Shown here in pieces: positions 18,033-28,368 of a stretch of DNA of 64,000 nt (position 1 is its first letter; each line of letters begins with the position of its first letter). The DNA lies in NCBI RefSeq assembly GCF_002161445.1, contig NZ_NFHT01000005.1, positions 117,438 to 181,437 of the forward strand. The letters run 5' to 3'. A program made the translations under genes and the position numbers. Origin of the DNA: Alistipes sp. An66. Lineage in GTDB: Bacteria; Bacteroidota; Bacteroidia; Bacteroidales; Rikenellaceae. A model generated the notes under the pieces. It made no database searches and was not told where the DNA came from. It saw nothing but the letters and a program-made list of their open reading frames with translations.

Positions 18033-18784
18033 TCAATGGGACTCGTTGATGAAATTGCCCCGGAACGTGTAGGCCGTGCGTTGCGGCACGCCGTCGACCT
18101 TGCGGGGCGTCCACTTGCCCTCGCTGCGCCGGATGGCCCGGATGACCCGTTTCGTCAGCCGGTCATCGGGCGAACGGAGCACCTCGTCGATCGTTACCCG
18201 GCCGTCGGCCTCGACATAAAATCGGATATAAACCCGGCCGCCGGTCGTCGGGAAGCGGTCGGAACGATACCCCGTGCGGTCAGTCACCCAGTAGAAAAAA
18301 TTCTCGCCCGGGATTTCTCCCATGAAGAGCAGCGGATCGGGATTCACCTGCTGTTCGATGCGTTGCCGCGGCACCCGGAACCGAAGCCGCTGCACATAGT
18401 TTACAGCACGGCCGTCGGCGCGGTGTGCGGGGCTCCACCGCCCGGTCATCCGGTCGAGGGCCTTCTCCACCACCTGCCGCGTCAGCGGCGTGGCGGGTTC
18501 CAGATCCTGCCGATAGGCCCCTTCGCAGGTATTGTCCAGGAAGCGCCACCCCACAAAATTGCCGAGGGTGTCGATCCGCAGGGCGACCGCCACCTCTTCC
18601 GAGAGCGAATCCGCGGGGATACGTTCCTCGACAGCCACATCCTCGACCGTGGCCGCCAGTCGGGTCACGTAGACCTTGACGACGGCTCCGTCATAACGCG
18701 GAGGTTCTACCGGCTGTTGCGCAGATACCCCCCCCCAAGAAAAAAACCGAGCAGTACGGTTGTTGACAAGATTTTGTTTTTCAT
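18033..18784 (-). CDS. TonB-like energy transducer / double TonB C-terminal domain protein, frameshifted at a G9 tract
   Basis: A gene whose coding frame is broken near its start. ATG at 18784 opens MKNKILSTTVLLGFFLGGG, a signal peptide core, but with nine G residues it stops at 18709-18707 after 25 codons. The downstream frame, from VSAQQPVEPPRYDG to the stop at 18033, is intact. Ten (or seven) G residues would join them into a protein of about 250 residues with cleavage after VSA. The mature part holds two related domains: VALRIDTLGNFVGWRFLDN...RWSPAHRADGRAVNYVQRLRF and VYIRFYVEADGRVTIDEVL...KWTPRKVDGVPQRTAYTF. Both resemble the TonB C-terminal domain. There is a cleavable-type signal instead of the usual membrane anchor. 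It starts 18 bases after aroE. Phase variation, mutation or a sequencing error are all possible. Confidence 0.75.
18728..18736 (-). repeat. G9 homopolymer tract within a signal peptide (candidate contingency tract)
   Basis: Nine consecutive G on the coding (minus) strand, preceded two bases away by a T7 tract (18740-18746). It lies at codons 17-19 of the TonB-like gene. Tract length decides whether the signal peptide is in frame with the body. Confidence 0.85.
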
Positions 18785-18802
18785 TGTTTTGAGGTATTTT
18801 AT

Positions 18803-19552
18803 TTAAAGCAATTCTTCGCCATTCCAGATACGCCACGAAGCCTCGGCCTGTTCGACGAACATCACATGCCCGTTCAGGATGCGGGCACCGCGCTGACGCC
18901 CGTAATCGAGGAACTGCGTCACCTCCGGATTGTAGACCAGATCCAGCAGGTAGTGCTCCGGCGTGACGTAGGCATAGGGAATCGTCGGCGCCTGCGTGAC
19001 GTTGGGGTAGGTCCCCACGGGCGAGGCGTTGACGATCAGCCGGCTCTGTTCCACCACCTCGCACGGCAGGTTGGCATAGGTGTAGTTGCCTTTGGCGGGG
19101 TCGCGCGAGACCAGCGCAAAGGGAATGCCGCGCTCGGCCAGCGCATACTGCACGGCCTGCGAAGCCCCTCCGGTCCCGAGGATCAGCGCCTGCTCCGGTT
19201 CGGCAAGCCCCAGCAGCTCGCTCAACGCCTCGCGCAGGCCGATGATGTCCGTATTGAAGCCTTCCAGACGTCCGTCCGGCGTGCGGCGGATGCAGTTCAC
19301 GGCGCCGATGGCCTGCGCTTCGGGCGACACGGAGTCCAGATAGGCCATCACCTCGCGTTTATAGGGGATCGTAACGTTCAGCCCGCAAAGGTCCGGATGC
19401 TGCTCCAGCAATCCGGTCAGCGCCCCGATCCCCGGAAGTTCATAAAGTGCATAAACACAATCGCTTATCCCCTCTTTCGAAAACTTCTCCGTGAAGTAGG
19501 ACGCCGAGGCCGAATGGCCCAGCGGACGGCCGATCAATCCGAACCTTCTCAT
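18803..19552 (-). CDS. aroE: Shikimate dehydrogenase
   Basis: A 249-residue enzyme reducing 3-dehydroshikimate to shikimate with NADPH in the chorismate pathway. Visible motifs: GRPLGHSASASYF (shikimate-binding Ser residues), NVTIPYKREVM with the catalytic Lys, GAVNCIRRT, and ILGTGGASQAVQ (dinucleotide-binding loop). It is somewhat shorter than E. coli AroE (272), as is usual for Bacteroidota. It starts three bases after the DUF368 gene stop and is followed 18 bases later by the TonB-like gene. Confidence 0.94.
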   Translation of the reverse strand: MRRFGLIGRPLGHSASASYFTEKFSKEGISDCVYALYELPGIGALTGLLEQHPDLCGLNVTIPYKREVMAYLDSVSPEAQAIGAVNCIRRTPDGRLEGFNTDIIGLREALSELLGLAEPEQALILGTGGASQAVQYALAERGIPFALVSRDPAKGNYTYANLPCEVVEQSRLIVNASPVGTYPNVTQAPTIPYAYVTPEHYLLDLVYNPEVTQFLDYGRQRGARILNGHVMFVEQAEASWRIWNGEELL

Positions 19553-19555
19553 CGT

Positions 19556-20500
19556 TCAATTCTCTTTTTTCCGGGATGCGATAAAATGGGCCAGGGTTTC
19601 GATGCCGTAGATGGTCAGGAATCCCACCACGCAGAGGATTACGGCTTCGGCCAGCAGGGCCGGTTTGTCGTAGAGTGTCTCGAAGGTTCCCGGCAGGATG
19701 TTGCTCTCGACCAGCGGCTGGACCTTTCCGTGGCTGTCGACGTAGGTTTCGACGACCTCCTTCCAGGGCCAGACCTTATTGAGCGAACCGACCATGAAAC
19801 CCATCAGCAGGGCGACCGTCAGGTCGTGGCGGTGTTTGAGGAGCCACGACAGCAGGTGCGAGAAGGAGATGATGCCGATCGCCACCCCCACGACAAAGAT
19901 CGCCATGACGGGGATGTTCAGATCCACGACGGCCTGCATGATGTACTGATACTTGCCCAGGAGCAGCAGGATGAAGGCTCCGGAGATGCCCGGGAGGATC
20001 ATGGCGCAGATGGCGATGGCGCCCGACAGCATGACGAACCACCAGTCGTTGGGGGTTTCGGCCGGGGTTGCGATGGTGATCCACCAGGCGACTGCGGCTC
20101 CGACCGCAAAGGAGAGCAGGGTTTTCCAGTTCCAGTGTCCGACCTGCCGGGCGACGAGGACCGCCGAAGCGATGATCAGCCCGAAGAAGAACGACCAGAT
20201 GGCGATCGGATGGTTCGTGAGCAGGTAGGTCATCAGCCGGGCCAGCGAGAAGATGGCGATGGCGATTCCGGCCAGGACGGACAGGAGGAATCGGCCGTTG
20301 ATGTGGCGCCAGAAGTCGGCGAAGCGTCCTTTGAGGAGGAGTTTGAGCGCCGTGGCGTCGACGCTGCGGATCGAGTCGAGGAGTTCCTCGTAGATACCCG
20401 AGATGAAGGCGATCGTACCGCCCGAGACGCCGGGGACCACGTCGGCCATTCCCATGGCGCAGCCTTTCAGGGCAAGGAGGATGTAGCGGGAAGCGTTCAT
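19556..20500 (-). CDS. DUF368 membrane protein (PopT-type polyprenyl-phosphate translocase family)
   Basis: A 314-residue polytopic membrane protein. Two related internal motifs, ADVVPGVSGGTIAFI near the N-terminus and ILPGISGAFILLLLGKY in the middle, are the hallmark of DUF368 and point to an internal repeat. About eight to ten hydrophobic segments are present. DUF368 members have been reported to return undecaprenyl phosphate across the membrane for envelope polymer synthesis; this role is inferred here from the family. ATG at 20500 (MNASRYILLALKGC) is chosen, since 29 further upstream in-frame codons are not membrane-like. It is the first gene before aroE. Confidence 0.88.
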   Translation of the reverse strand: MNASRYILLALKGCAMGMADVVPGVSGGTIAFISGIYEELLDSIRSVDATALKLLLKGRFADFWRHINGRFLLSVLAGIAIAIFSLARLMTYLLTNHPIAIWSFFFGLIIASAVLVARQVGHWNWKTLLSFAVGAAVAWWITIATPAETPNDWWFVMLSGAIAICAMILPGISGAFILLLLGKYQYIMQAVVDLNIPVMAIFVVGVAIGIISFSHLLSWLLKHRHDLTVALLMGFMVGSLNKVWPWKEVVETYVDSHGKVQPLVESNILPGTFETLYDKPALLAEAVILCVVGFLTIYGIETLAHFIASRKKEN

Positions 20501-20626
20501 GTGTTTGTCAACGTTTGTTCGGCGGCCTGCCGGGATCGGGTCGGGTCGCCGGGGGACAAAGATACGAAAATATACGGAAAAATCGGGCATGCGGATAACT
20601 TTTTCCGCACTCCCTGCCGGTCAATA

Positions 20627-20662
20627 AAAAGACTCTCCGGCACAACTGCCGGAGAGTCTTTT
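20627..20662 (-). terminator. Terminator after the DUF3276 gene
   Basis: A 16-bp perfect stem (AAAAGACTCTCCGGCA with TGCCGGAGAGTCTTTT) and 4-base loop, followed on the minus strand by TATT. It lies 23 bases after the DUF3276 stop. Confidence 0.88.
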
Positions 20663-20684
20663 CCGTTTCTCGGAATCACGATAC

Positions 20685-20981
20685 TCATTTTGCGGGTTCG
20701 GAAATTCCCTTGCTGCGGCGGATGAACTCCACGACCTCTGCGAGACCGTCGGCAAACTTTGTAAAATCCTCCTTGTACAGGAAAATCTTATGGCGGTCGT
20801 AGGTGGACGAACCGTCGGCAGCCGTAATTTTTCGACTCTCGGTAATGGTCAGGAACCAGTCATCGCCGCGTGTCGCCCTGACATCGAAGAAATAGGTGCG
20901 ACGACCGGCCTTTACGACTTTGGAAAGGATCTGATCTCCATAATCCTCACTGTCGCGTCGTGATGGGGATGGAACTAACAT
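20685..20981 (-). CDS. DUF3276 / PUR-alpha-like nucleic-acid-binding protein
   Basis: A 98-residue protein of the Bacteroidota DUF3276 family, a bacterial version of the PUR domain that binds single-stranded DNA or RNA. The core is ILSKVVKAGRRTYFFDVRAT, then DDWFLTITESRKI and YDRHKIFLYKEDFTKFADGL, which is typical for the whole family. ATG at 20981 (MLVPSPSRRD) fits homologue length; upstream in-frame sequence contains promoter elements. It is a single-gene unit with its own promoter and terminator. The specific biological role is unknown. Confidence 0.85.
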   Translation of the reverse strand: MLVPSPSRRDSEDYGDQILSKVVKAGRRTYFFDVRATRGDDWFLTITESRKITAADGSSTYDRHKIFLYKEDFTKFADGLAEVVEFIRRSKGISEPAK

Positions 20982-21040
20982 GTAACTTTTTTTTTGGGTT
21001 AACTTCCGAAGGGCATGGGGGTCCGTCGGAATTGTATATA

Positions 21041-21072
21041 CGAATATACGGAAAAGTTTACGAAACACCAAA
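21041..21072 (-). promoter_or_regulatory. Promoter of the DUF3276 gene
   Basis: On the minus strand, TTTG (21072-21069), a 20-base spacer and TATATTCG (21048-21041), one mismatch from the Bacteroidota consensus. It is followed by an A9 run just before the start codon. Confidence 0.65.
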
Positions 21073-21080
21073 CATCCGGG

Positions 21081-22664
21081 CTATTTTTTCGGAGCCAACA
21101 GCGGTTTTCCCTGTCGCTCCCAATCCGAAAGAAGCTCCACAGCCCGTTTGTAGGAGGTTGCGAGGCGGGGATTCACGACGCGGAAATAGGCCCCGGTTCC
21201 GAACAGCCGCTGTGCGGCAAGGGCTTTGAGCTGGGTGCGCAGGATGGGCTGCGAAGCGGCGAATCCCGCCTTGTCGAAGACCACGCCGCGCTGCGTACCG
21301 AGCTGCGTGAGGGCACCGAGCAGCTCGTCGGAGGGTTCGAATCCGCTGTCGAAGGCCTCGAAGGCGGGGTAGAGACGCGCGAGACTGTCGCGCGAACGGT
21401 CGAGCCAGTCGTTGACAAATTCGGTCACGACGCCTCGCCGAATCAGACCGGCGTAATAGTCCGAATAACCGGCCGTATCGGGTTCGATCACGATGTCGGG
21501 GCGAATGCCTCCGCCGCCATAGACCGTGCGTCCGCTGCGGAGTGTCCGGAATGCCGGAGCTCCGGCGTCGAGCGAGTCGCGCACGGCATCGTCGTATCGG
21601 CGCAGATGGTCGAGGTAGTATTCGCGGCGGTTTCCCTTCTCGTACGGACGCTGGATGACCCGCCCGGAGGGGGTATGGTAACGGGCCACGGTGATCCGCA
21701 CGGCGGAGCCGTCGGGCAGGCCGATCTGCCGCTGCACGAGTCCCTTCCCGAAGCTGGGACGTCCGATGACGACGCCCCGGTCCCAGTCCTGAATGGCTCC
21801 GGCAACGATCTCCGACGCCGAGGCCGACGACTCGTCGATCAGCACGACCAGCCGGCCTTTGAGGTCTTCGCCGTTGCTCGGGGCACGGAACACCGAGGCC
21901 GGGACGGCGCGGCCCTCGGTGGAGACGATCTCCGCACCGCGCGGCAGGAAGAACCCGGCCATGCCGATGGCCTGCTCCAACAATCCGCCGCCGTTCCCGC
22001 GCAGGTCGAGAATCAACCTTTCGGGACGTCCCAATTCGCGATACGCTTTCGTAAACTCCTCCATCGTGGTGCGGCCGAAGCGGTTGACCTTGATGTAGCC
22101 GATCCCCTCCGGGGTCAGGTAGGCGGCATCCACGGTGTTCAGCGGAATGCGGTCGCGCACGATCACGAAGTGAAGCAGCCCCGGGGTCCCGTGGCGCACG
22201 ACGTCGATTTCGACCTTCGAGCCGGTTTTTCCGCGCAGGTGCTTCGGCACCTCCGTGCGGGTCATCCCGACGGCCGGAAGCGTGTCGATGCGCACGATGC
22301 GGTCGTTGGCCCTGACGCCGACCCGTTCGGCGGGGCCTCCGGCGATGGTGTTGACGACGATCACCGTGTCGCGCAGCACGTTGAACTCCACACCGATGCC
22401 GCTGAATTCACCGTCGAAGCTCTCCTCGACGCCCTTCATCTCTTCGGCATCGAGGTAGGCCGAGTGGGGGTCCAGCTCTTCGAGCATCCCCCGGATGGCG
22501 CCCTCGACGACGGGTTCCATCTCCACCTCGTCGACATAGAGACCGTTCAGATAGCGGTAGACCTGCATCAGTTTGCGGAACTGTTGCAGGTTTTCCAGTT
22601 CCTGGGCTTTTGCCGGGGTCGCAGCGGCCAGGAGCGCAGCGATGGCTATGAGATATTTCCGCAT
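21081..22664 (-). CDS. S41 family C-terminal processing peptidase
   Basis: A 527-residue exported Ser/Lys protease. After a signal peptide (MRKYLIAIAALLAAATPAKA) there is a helical region, then a PDZ domain (about residues 85-170; GIGVEFNVLRDTVIVV, AERVGVRANDRIVRI), then the protease core with LDLRGNGGGLL near 219-229, the nucleophile motif ESSASASEI near 278-286 and the Lys-containing FGKGLVQ near 306. All catalytic elements are intact. Such CtpA/Prc enzymes degrade or process periplasmic proteins from their C-termini. The gene begins 71 bases after hisS in the same direction, but a terminator-like hairpin lies between. Confidence 0.92.
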   Translation of the reverse strand: MRKYLIAIAALLAAATPAKAQELENLQQFRKLMQVYRYLNGLYVDEVEMEPVVEGAIRGMLEELDPHSAYLDAEEMKGVEESFDGEFSGIGVEFNVLRDTVIVVNTIAGGPAERVGVRANDRIVRIDTLPAVGMTRTEVPKHLRGKTGSKVEIDVVRHGTPGLLHFVIVRDRIPLNTVDAAYLTPEGIGYIKVNRFGRTTMEEFTKAYRELGRPERLILDLRGNGGGLLEQAIGMAGFFLPRGAEIVSTEGRAVPASVFRAPSNGEDLKGRLVVLIDESSASASEIVAGAIQDWDRGVVIGRPSFGKGLVQRQIGLPDGSAVRITVARYHTPSGRVIQRPYEKGNRREYYLDHLRRYDDAVRDSLDAGAPAFRTLRSGRTVYGGGGIRPDIVIEPDTAGYSDYYAGLIRRGVVTEFVNDWLDRSRDSLARLYPAFEAFDSGFEPSDELLGALTQLGTQRGVVFDKAGFAASQPILRTQLKALAAQRLFGTGAYFRVVNPRLATSYKRAVELLSDWERQGKPLLAPKK

Positions 22665-22702
22665 GGCATTCTTTGTTGGTTGTCGTAACGTCGTAAGGAA
22701 AA

Positions 22703-22724
22703 GGGGCCCCGCAAGCGGAGCCCC
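22703..22724 (-). terminator. Terminator after hisS
   Basis: A GC-rich hairpin GGGGCCCCGC / GCGGAGCCCC with one mismatch and a very short AA loop; on the minus strand it is followed by TTTTCC. It is 12 bases after the hisS stop. Confidence 0.6.
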
Positions 22725-22735
22725 GAATCAGGCCG

Positions 22736-24079
22736 TCAGGCCAGCGCTTGCGCGAGTTCCGCGAACGGCACCTGCCGTTGCTCGCCCGTGCGCATCTCCT
22801 TGACGGTGGCAGCTCCGGCTTCGAGCTCCTGCGACCCGACGATCACCACACAGGGGATTCCGCGCCGGTTGGCGTACTCCATCTGCTTCTTCATCTTGCC
22901 CGCTTCGGGGTAGATCTCGGCGGCGATGCCGCGTGCGCGCACTTCGCGCAGCAGCGGCAGGACGGCGGCCTCCTCCTCGGCTCCGAGGTTGGTGAACAGC
23001 ACGCGGGTCGTGCAGTTGACCTCTTCGGGGAAGAGGTTGAGCCCGGTCATCACGTCGTAGATGCGGTCGGCGCCGAACGAGATGCCGACGCCCGAGAGGT
23101 TGGGCATGCCGAAGATGCCCGTGAGGTCGTCGTAGCGGCCGCCGCCGCAGATCGAGCCGATGGCGAAGTCGAGGGCCTTGACCTCGAAGATCGCCCCGGT
23201 GTAGTAGTTCAAACCGCGTGCCAGCGAGAGATCGAGCTCCACCCGAAGGTCGATGCCCAGCCGTTCGACGTGGCCGAAGAGGATCTCCATCTCGTCGATG
23301 CCTTTCAGACCGGTTTCCGAAGATGCCAGCACCTCTCGCAGCTGATTGAGTTTTTGATGGTTGTCTCCGCTTAATTCAAGGATCGGTTGAAGCCGGTCGA
23401 CCGCCTCCTGCGACAACCCGCGCTCCCGGAGTTCGGCCTTCACGTTGTCCAGTCCGATCTTTTCCAGCTTGTCGATGGCCACCGTGATGTCCATCATCTT
23501 GTCGGCGTGGCCGATGGCCTCGGCGATGCCGAAGAGGATCTTGCGGTTGTTCATCTTCAACGCCACGCGGATGCCCAGCGCCTTGAAGACCCGCTCGACG
23601 ATCTCCACCAGCTCGACCTCGCACAGCAGCGAGCGCGTGCCGATGACGTCGACGTCGCACTGGTAGAATTCGCGGTAACGGCCCTTCTGCGGGCGGTCGG
23701 CACGCCATACGGGCTGGATCTGATAGCGCTTGAAGGGGAAGGTCAGCTCGCCCTGGTGCTGCACGACGTAGCGCGCGAAGGGGACCGTCAGGTCGTAGCG
23801 CAGGCCCTTTTCGCAGATTTTCGACGCCTGCCGCACCTCGTCGTCCGAGAGCCCCGCGGCGTACTCGCCCGAATTGAGAATCTTGAAGAGGAGTTTGTCG
23901 CCCTCGTCGCCGTACTTGCCCAGCAGCGTCGAGAGGTTCTCCATCGCGGGGGTTTCCAGCGGCGCGAAGCCATAGGTGCGGAAGACCCGCTTCACCGTGT
24001 CGAAGATATATTGCCGGCGCATCATCTCCATCGGGGAGAAGTCGCGCGTACCTTTGGGTATGGAGGGTTTCTGTGCCAT
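22736..24079 (-). CDS. hisS: Histidine--tRNA ligase
   Basis: A 447-residue class II aminoacyl-tRNA synthetase that charges tRNA-His. Visible: [15 protein letters not shown] at the N-terminus, motif 2 region [15 protein letters not shown], the His-specific motif [11 protein letters not shown] (GGGRYD), and [11 protein letters not shown] of motif 3; the C-terminal anticodon-binding domain follows ([19 protein letters not shown]). The length is normal. It starts one base after the upstream lipoprotein gene stop, so it is the third gene of an ettA-lipoprotein-hisS run. Confidence 0.97.
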   Translation of the reverse strand: MAQKPSIPKGTRDFSPMEMMRRQYIFDTVKRVFRTYGFAPLETPAMENLSTLLGKYGDEGDKLLFKILNSGEYAAGLSDDEVRQASKICEKGLRYDLTVPFARYVVQHQGELTFPFKRYQIQPVWRADRPQKGRYREFYQCDVDVIGTRSLLCEVELVEIVERVFKALGIRVALKMNNRKILFGIAEAIGHADKMMDITVAIDKLEKIGLDNVKAELRERGLSQEAVDRLQPILELSGDNHQKLNQLREVLASSETGLKGIDEMEILFGHVERLGIDLRVELDLSLARGLNYYTGAIFEVKALDFAIGSICGGGRYDDLTGIFGMPNLSGVGISFGADRIYDVMTGLNLFPEEVNCTTRVLFTNLGAEEEAAVLPLLREVRARGIAAEIYPEAGKMKKQMEYANRRGIPCVVIVGSQELEAGAATVKEMRTGEQRQVPFAELAQALA

Positions 24080-24080
24080 A

Positions 24081-24614
24081 CTATATAAATTTTTGTTTCG
24101 TTTTCAGGTATTTTTCCCAACCTGCGTGATCCCGTGCTTCCATGTATTTGGGGTGCTCCCCGAGCAGGCGCTTCAAGGCAACCTCGTCGCGACGGAAGAA
24201 AACGACGACCATTTCGCGGATCGCATCCATTCGTTCGACCTCATATATGCTCACGCGGCGCGGTGCCCGCATTCCCGCTTCTGCGGGATATACATATCCG
24301 ACGAAATAGCCCAACCGGTCGTTGTCGTCGACTGCGGCCGAAATGAAAAGCGAACGGTCGGTCTTCAAATCCGTCACCGACAGCGTGGGGGAGTTTTTCT
24401 TGATTCTCCGAGCCTCACGCGCCTGCTCATGCCAGGGGAAGCGTTCCATCGCGGCGAGGAATTCGTCGGCATCGCACGTTCCGACCGGTTCCACACGATC
24501 CGGATCTTCGTGGGCGCGGAGTTGGTCCCAGATAAATGCATCGACCGGGCGGTTTGCCGGCGTCCCGCATGAAAAAAGCCCCAGGAAGAGCAGGAAAAAG
24601 GCTGCAATACGCAT
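24081..24614 (-). CDS. Predicted lipoprotein of unknown function
   Basis: A 177-residue protein with a short signal peptide ending in LFSC, a plausible lipobox, so probably a membrane-anchored lipoprotein. I do not recognise a family. The body is mixed alpha/beta with a Lys/Arg-rich stretch ([11 protein letters not shown]), the pattern [20 protein letters not shown], and a basic C-terminus ending in KTKQKFI. It lies tightly between ettA (four bases upstream) and hisS (one base downstream), which suggests cotranscription with translation genes but does not show a translation role. Confidence 0.75.
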   Translation of the reverse strand: MRIAAFFLLFLGLFSCGTPANRPVDAFIWDQLRAHEDPDRVEPVGTCDADEFLAAMERFPWHEQAREARRIKKNSPTLSVTDLKTDRSLFISAAVDDNDRLGYFVGYVYPAEAGMRAPRRVSIYEVERMDAIREMVVVFFRRDEVALKRLLGEHPKYMEARDHAGWEKYLKTKQKFI

Positions 24615-24618
24615 TCTG

Positions 24619-26292
<1,674 letters not shown>

Positions 26293-26325
26293 ATCCTTAT
26301 CAGCGAGATTTTTTCGGTTTTCCGC

Positions 26326-26333
26326 CAAAGATA
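26326..26333 (-). promoter_or_regulatory. Probable -7 element of the ettA promoter
   Basis: TATCTTTG on the minus strand (caaagata on plus), an exact match to the Bacteroidota -7 consensus, 34 bases before the ettA start codon. No convincing TTTG -33 box was found at the normal distance. Confidence 0.5.
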
Positions 26334-26513
26334 CGGAGAATTTCCGGATTTTTCCCTTCCCGGGATGCGAATATTTACGAAAGGGGGCGGAAAGAGGCGG
26401 GAAGGCATACAAAAATGGGGCCGGAACAACCCCGGACGTTCCCGGGCGAAGAGGCGTGAGGAATGGGGGCATGCAAATCCGGACAGACCTTTTCCTCCTC
26501 CATATCTCACGAA

Positions 26514-26541
26514 AACCCCGCTCCTTTCCGGAAGCGGGGTT
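26514..26541 (-). terminator. Terminator after the rubrerythrin gene
   Basis: A 9-bp stem (AACCCCGCT with AGCGGGGTT) plus a short inner CC/GG pairing, followed on the minus strand by TTCG after the TTTT of the arm. It lies 39 bases beyond the rubrerythrin stop. Confidence 0.7.
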
Positions 26542-26579
26542 CTTCTTGCACGCTGCGGCCCACGGGCCGGCAACGCGGA

Positions 26580-27158
26580 TCAATAGTTCTCCTTCTTGGG
26601 CTCGAAGTAGGCCTGCGGGTGCTTGCACGCCGGGCAGAGCTTCGGAGCCTCCTCGGCCTCGATGATGAAACCGCAGTTGCGGCACTGCCACCAGATCTTG
26701 CCGTCGCGCTTGAAGAAGTTCCCGTCCGTCAGACGGCTCAACAGTTTCAGATAGCGGCGCTCGTGCTCGGCCTCGACGATCGAGATCATGCGGAACGCTG
26801 CGGCGATCTCGGCAAAGCCCTCCTCGTCGGCTACCTGTGCGAATTCGCGGTAGAGCACATCCCACTCCTCGTTCTCACCTTTGGCCGCAGCCAGCAGGTT
26901 CTCGGCCGTCGTGCCGATCGGACCGGTGGGGTAGCTGGCCGTGATCTCCACGTCGCCGCCCTCGAGGAACTTGAAGAAACGCTCGGCATGCTCCTTCTCC
27001 TGCTCGGCAGTCTCGGCGAAGACGCCGGCGATCTGCTCGTAACCCTCCTTCCTGGCCTTGCTCGAAAAGAATACGTAACGGCTCCGTGCCTGGCTTTCGC
27101 CGGCGAACGCCTTCAACAGATTCTGTTCGGTACGCGTACCTTTGATGCTCTTTTCCAT
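26580..27158 (-). CDS. Rubrerythrin
   Basis: A 192-residue peroxide-scavenging non-heme iron protein of anaerobes. The ferritin-like four-helix domain carries the two diiron-binding ExxH helices (EQEKEHAERFFKFL and EAEHERRYLKLL), and the C-terminal rubredoxin-like domain has two CxxC knuckles (CRNCGF and CPACKHPQ). It reduces hydrogen peroxide with electrons from NAD(P)H through a reductase. The start at 27158 (MEKSIKGTRT) is the usual family start; longer frames run into the promoter. It is a single gene with its own exact -33/-7 promoter and terminator. Confidence 0.95.
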   Translation of the reverse strand: MEKSIKGTRTEQNLLKAFAGESQARSRYVFFSSKARKEGYEQIAGVFAETAEQEKEHAERFFKFLEGGDVEITASYPTGPIGTTAENLLAAAKGENEEWDVLYREFAQVADEEGFAEIAAAFRMISIVEAEHERRYLKLLSRLTDGNFFKRDGKIWWQCRNCGFIIEAEEAPKLCPACKHPQAYFEPKKENY

Positions 27159-27201
27159 ACTCTTATAATGTTTAAGTGTGTGTTGTTTTCCGTTTCTGCT
27201 G

Positions 27202-27234
27202 CAAAGATAAACTTTTCCCGCACAAATCGCCAAA
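27202..27234 (-). promoter_or_regulatory. Promoter of the rubrerythrin gene
   Basis: On the minus strand TTTG (27234-27231), a 21-base spacer and TATCTTTG (27209-27202), an exact match to the Bacteroidota vegetative promoter. The -7 box is about 43 bases from the start codon. Confidence 0.75.
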
Positions 27235-27261
27235 AATTTCCGATCGGTAGTTTTTATCCCG

Positions 27262-28368
27262 CTATTCGGATTGCTTATACCCGCTTCCGCGCATCGCCTC
27301 GACATCGGTGCGGAAGACGCCGTAGGCCGCCGGCAGGGCCATCGTATCGGCAGCTTCGGGCGGCAGGATGCGGTAGCGCGGCAGCGCCACCCACACGGGC
27401 GTCACCTCCAAAGCGTAGCTCATCCGCCCTTCGGGGTGCCGCGAGGCCTCGACTTCGGCAACCAGCCCGCCGTCGGTGTAGCGTCGCCGCTGGTTCGAGA
27501 CCAGGTTGCCCAGCGAGTAGAGCACCACGTGCGCGGAATCCGCCTCCCAGGGCTGCACCACGTGGGGATGGCTCCCGACCACCACATCGACGCCGTGACG
27601 CCGCAGAAAGACTGCCAGACTGCGCTGCGCGGCATTGGTCTGCCGTTCGTACTCGTTGCCCCAGTGCAGGCAGGCGACGATGAAGTCGGCTCCCGCCGTC
27701 CGCGCCGCAGCCGCATCGGCGGCCATCCGCACGGTGTCGATCCGGTTGACGATCATCCCCTGCGGGACGGGCATGCCGTTGGTGCCGTAAGTGTAGTTCA
27801 GCAGGGCCAGCCGCACGCCGTTCCGGGTGAGGAGGAGCGGGTGGTTGCGGCGGTAGTCGGCGCTGTCGGCGAAGACGCCCGTATGGCGGATTCCGCAGCG
27901 GTCCAACTCCTCGATGCTCGTGCGGATTCCCTCGGCACCGCCGTCGCAGCAGTGGTTGTTGGCCAGCACCGCGACGTCGACCCCGGCATCGCGCAGGGCG
28001 TCGGCGAGCGCCACCGGCGAACGGAACAGCGGATAACCCGTATAGCGTTTGCTGCGCGTGAGCGTGGTTTCGAGGTTCACGACCGCGAGATCGGCGGACT
28101 GCATCCGCGGAGCCAGTGCCGCAAAAACGGGGCCATAGTCGAACCCCTCGCCGCTGCGGGCCGCCTCGACCTGCGGGAGGTGCTGCATGACGTCGCCGCC
28201 GAACCACATCCGGATGCGTTGGGGCGGCGGCACGCGGCCCGGACCCGACCAGCCGTCCGGAGCGGGAGAGTCGGGGAGGGTGCGGCGCCCGGCGGGCGTG
28301 CAGCACGTGGCGGCCAGCAGGAGAGCCAACAGCACGCGGGAACAGCGGGATTTCAGGATCCGGGTCAT
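27262..28368 (-). CDS. CapA family protein (PGA synthesis-type metallophosphoesterase fold)
   Basis: A 368-residue exported protein of the CapA/PgsA family. After a signal peptide with a CC lipobox-like end (LLAATCC) comes the CapA domain: WFGGDVMQHLPQVEAA, NLETTLTRSKRYTGYPLF, LANNHCCDGG, HWGNEYERQT and GSHPHVVQPWE, the metal-site motifs of the calcineurin-like fold. Named after capsule poly-gamma-glutamate export, most members have no proven role; an envelope function is likely. The start ATG at 28368 overlaps the stop of the DUF4491 gene by one base (TGATG), so the two are translationally coupled. Confidence 0.9.
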   Translation of the reverse strand: MTRILKSRCSRVLLALLLAATCCTPAGRRTLPDSPAPDGWSGPGRVPPPQRIRMWFGGDVMQHLPQVEAARSGEGFDYGPVFAALAPRMQSADLAVVNLETTLTRSKRYTGYPLFRSPVALADALRDAGVDVAVLANNHCCDGGAEGIRTSIEELDRCGIRHTGVFADSADYRRNHPLLLTRNGVRLALLNYTYGTNGMPVPQGMIVNRIDTVRMAADAAAARTAGADFIVACLHWGNEYERQTNAAQRSLAVFLRRHGVDVVVGSHPHVVQPWEADSAHVVLYSLGNLVSNQRRRYTDGGLVAEVEASRHPEGRMSYALEVTPVWVALPRYRILPPEAADTMALPAAYGVFRTDVEAMRGSGYKQSE

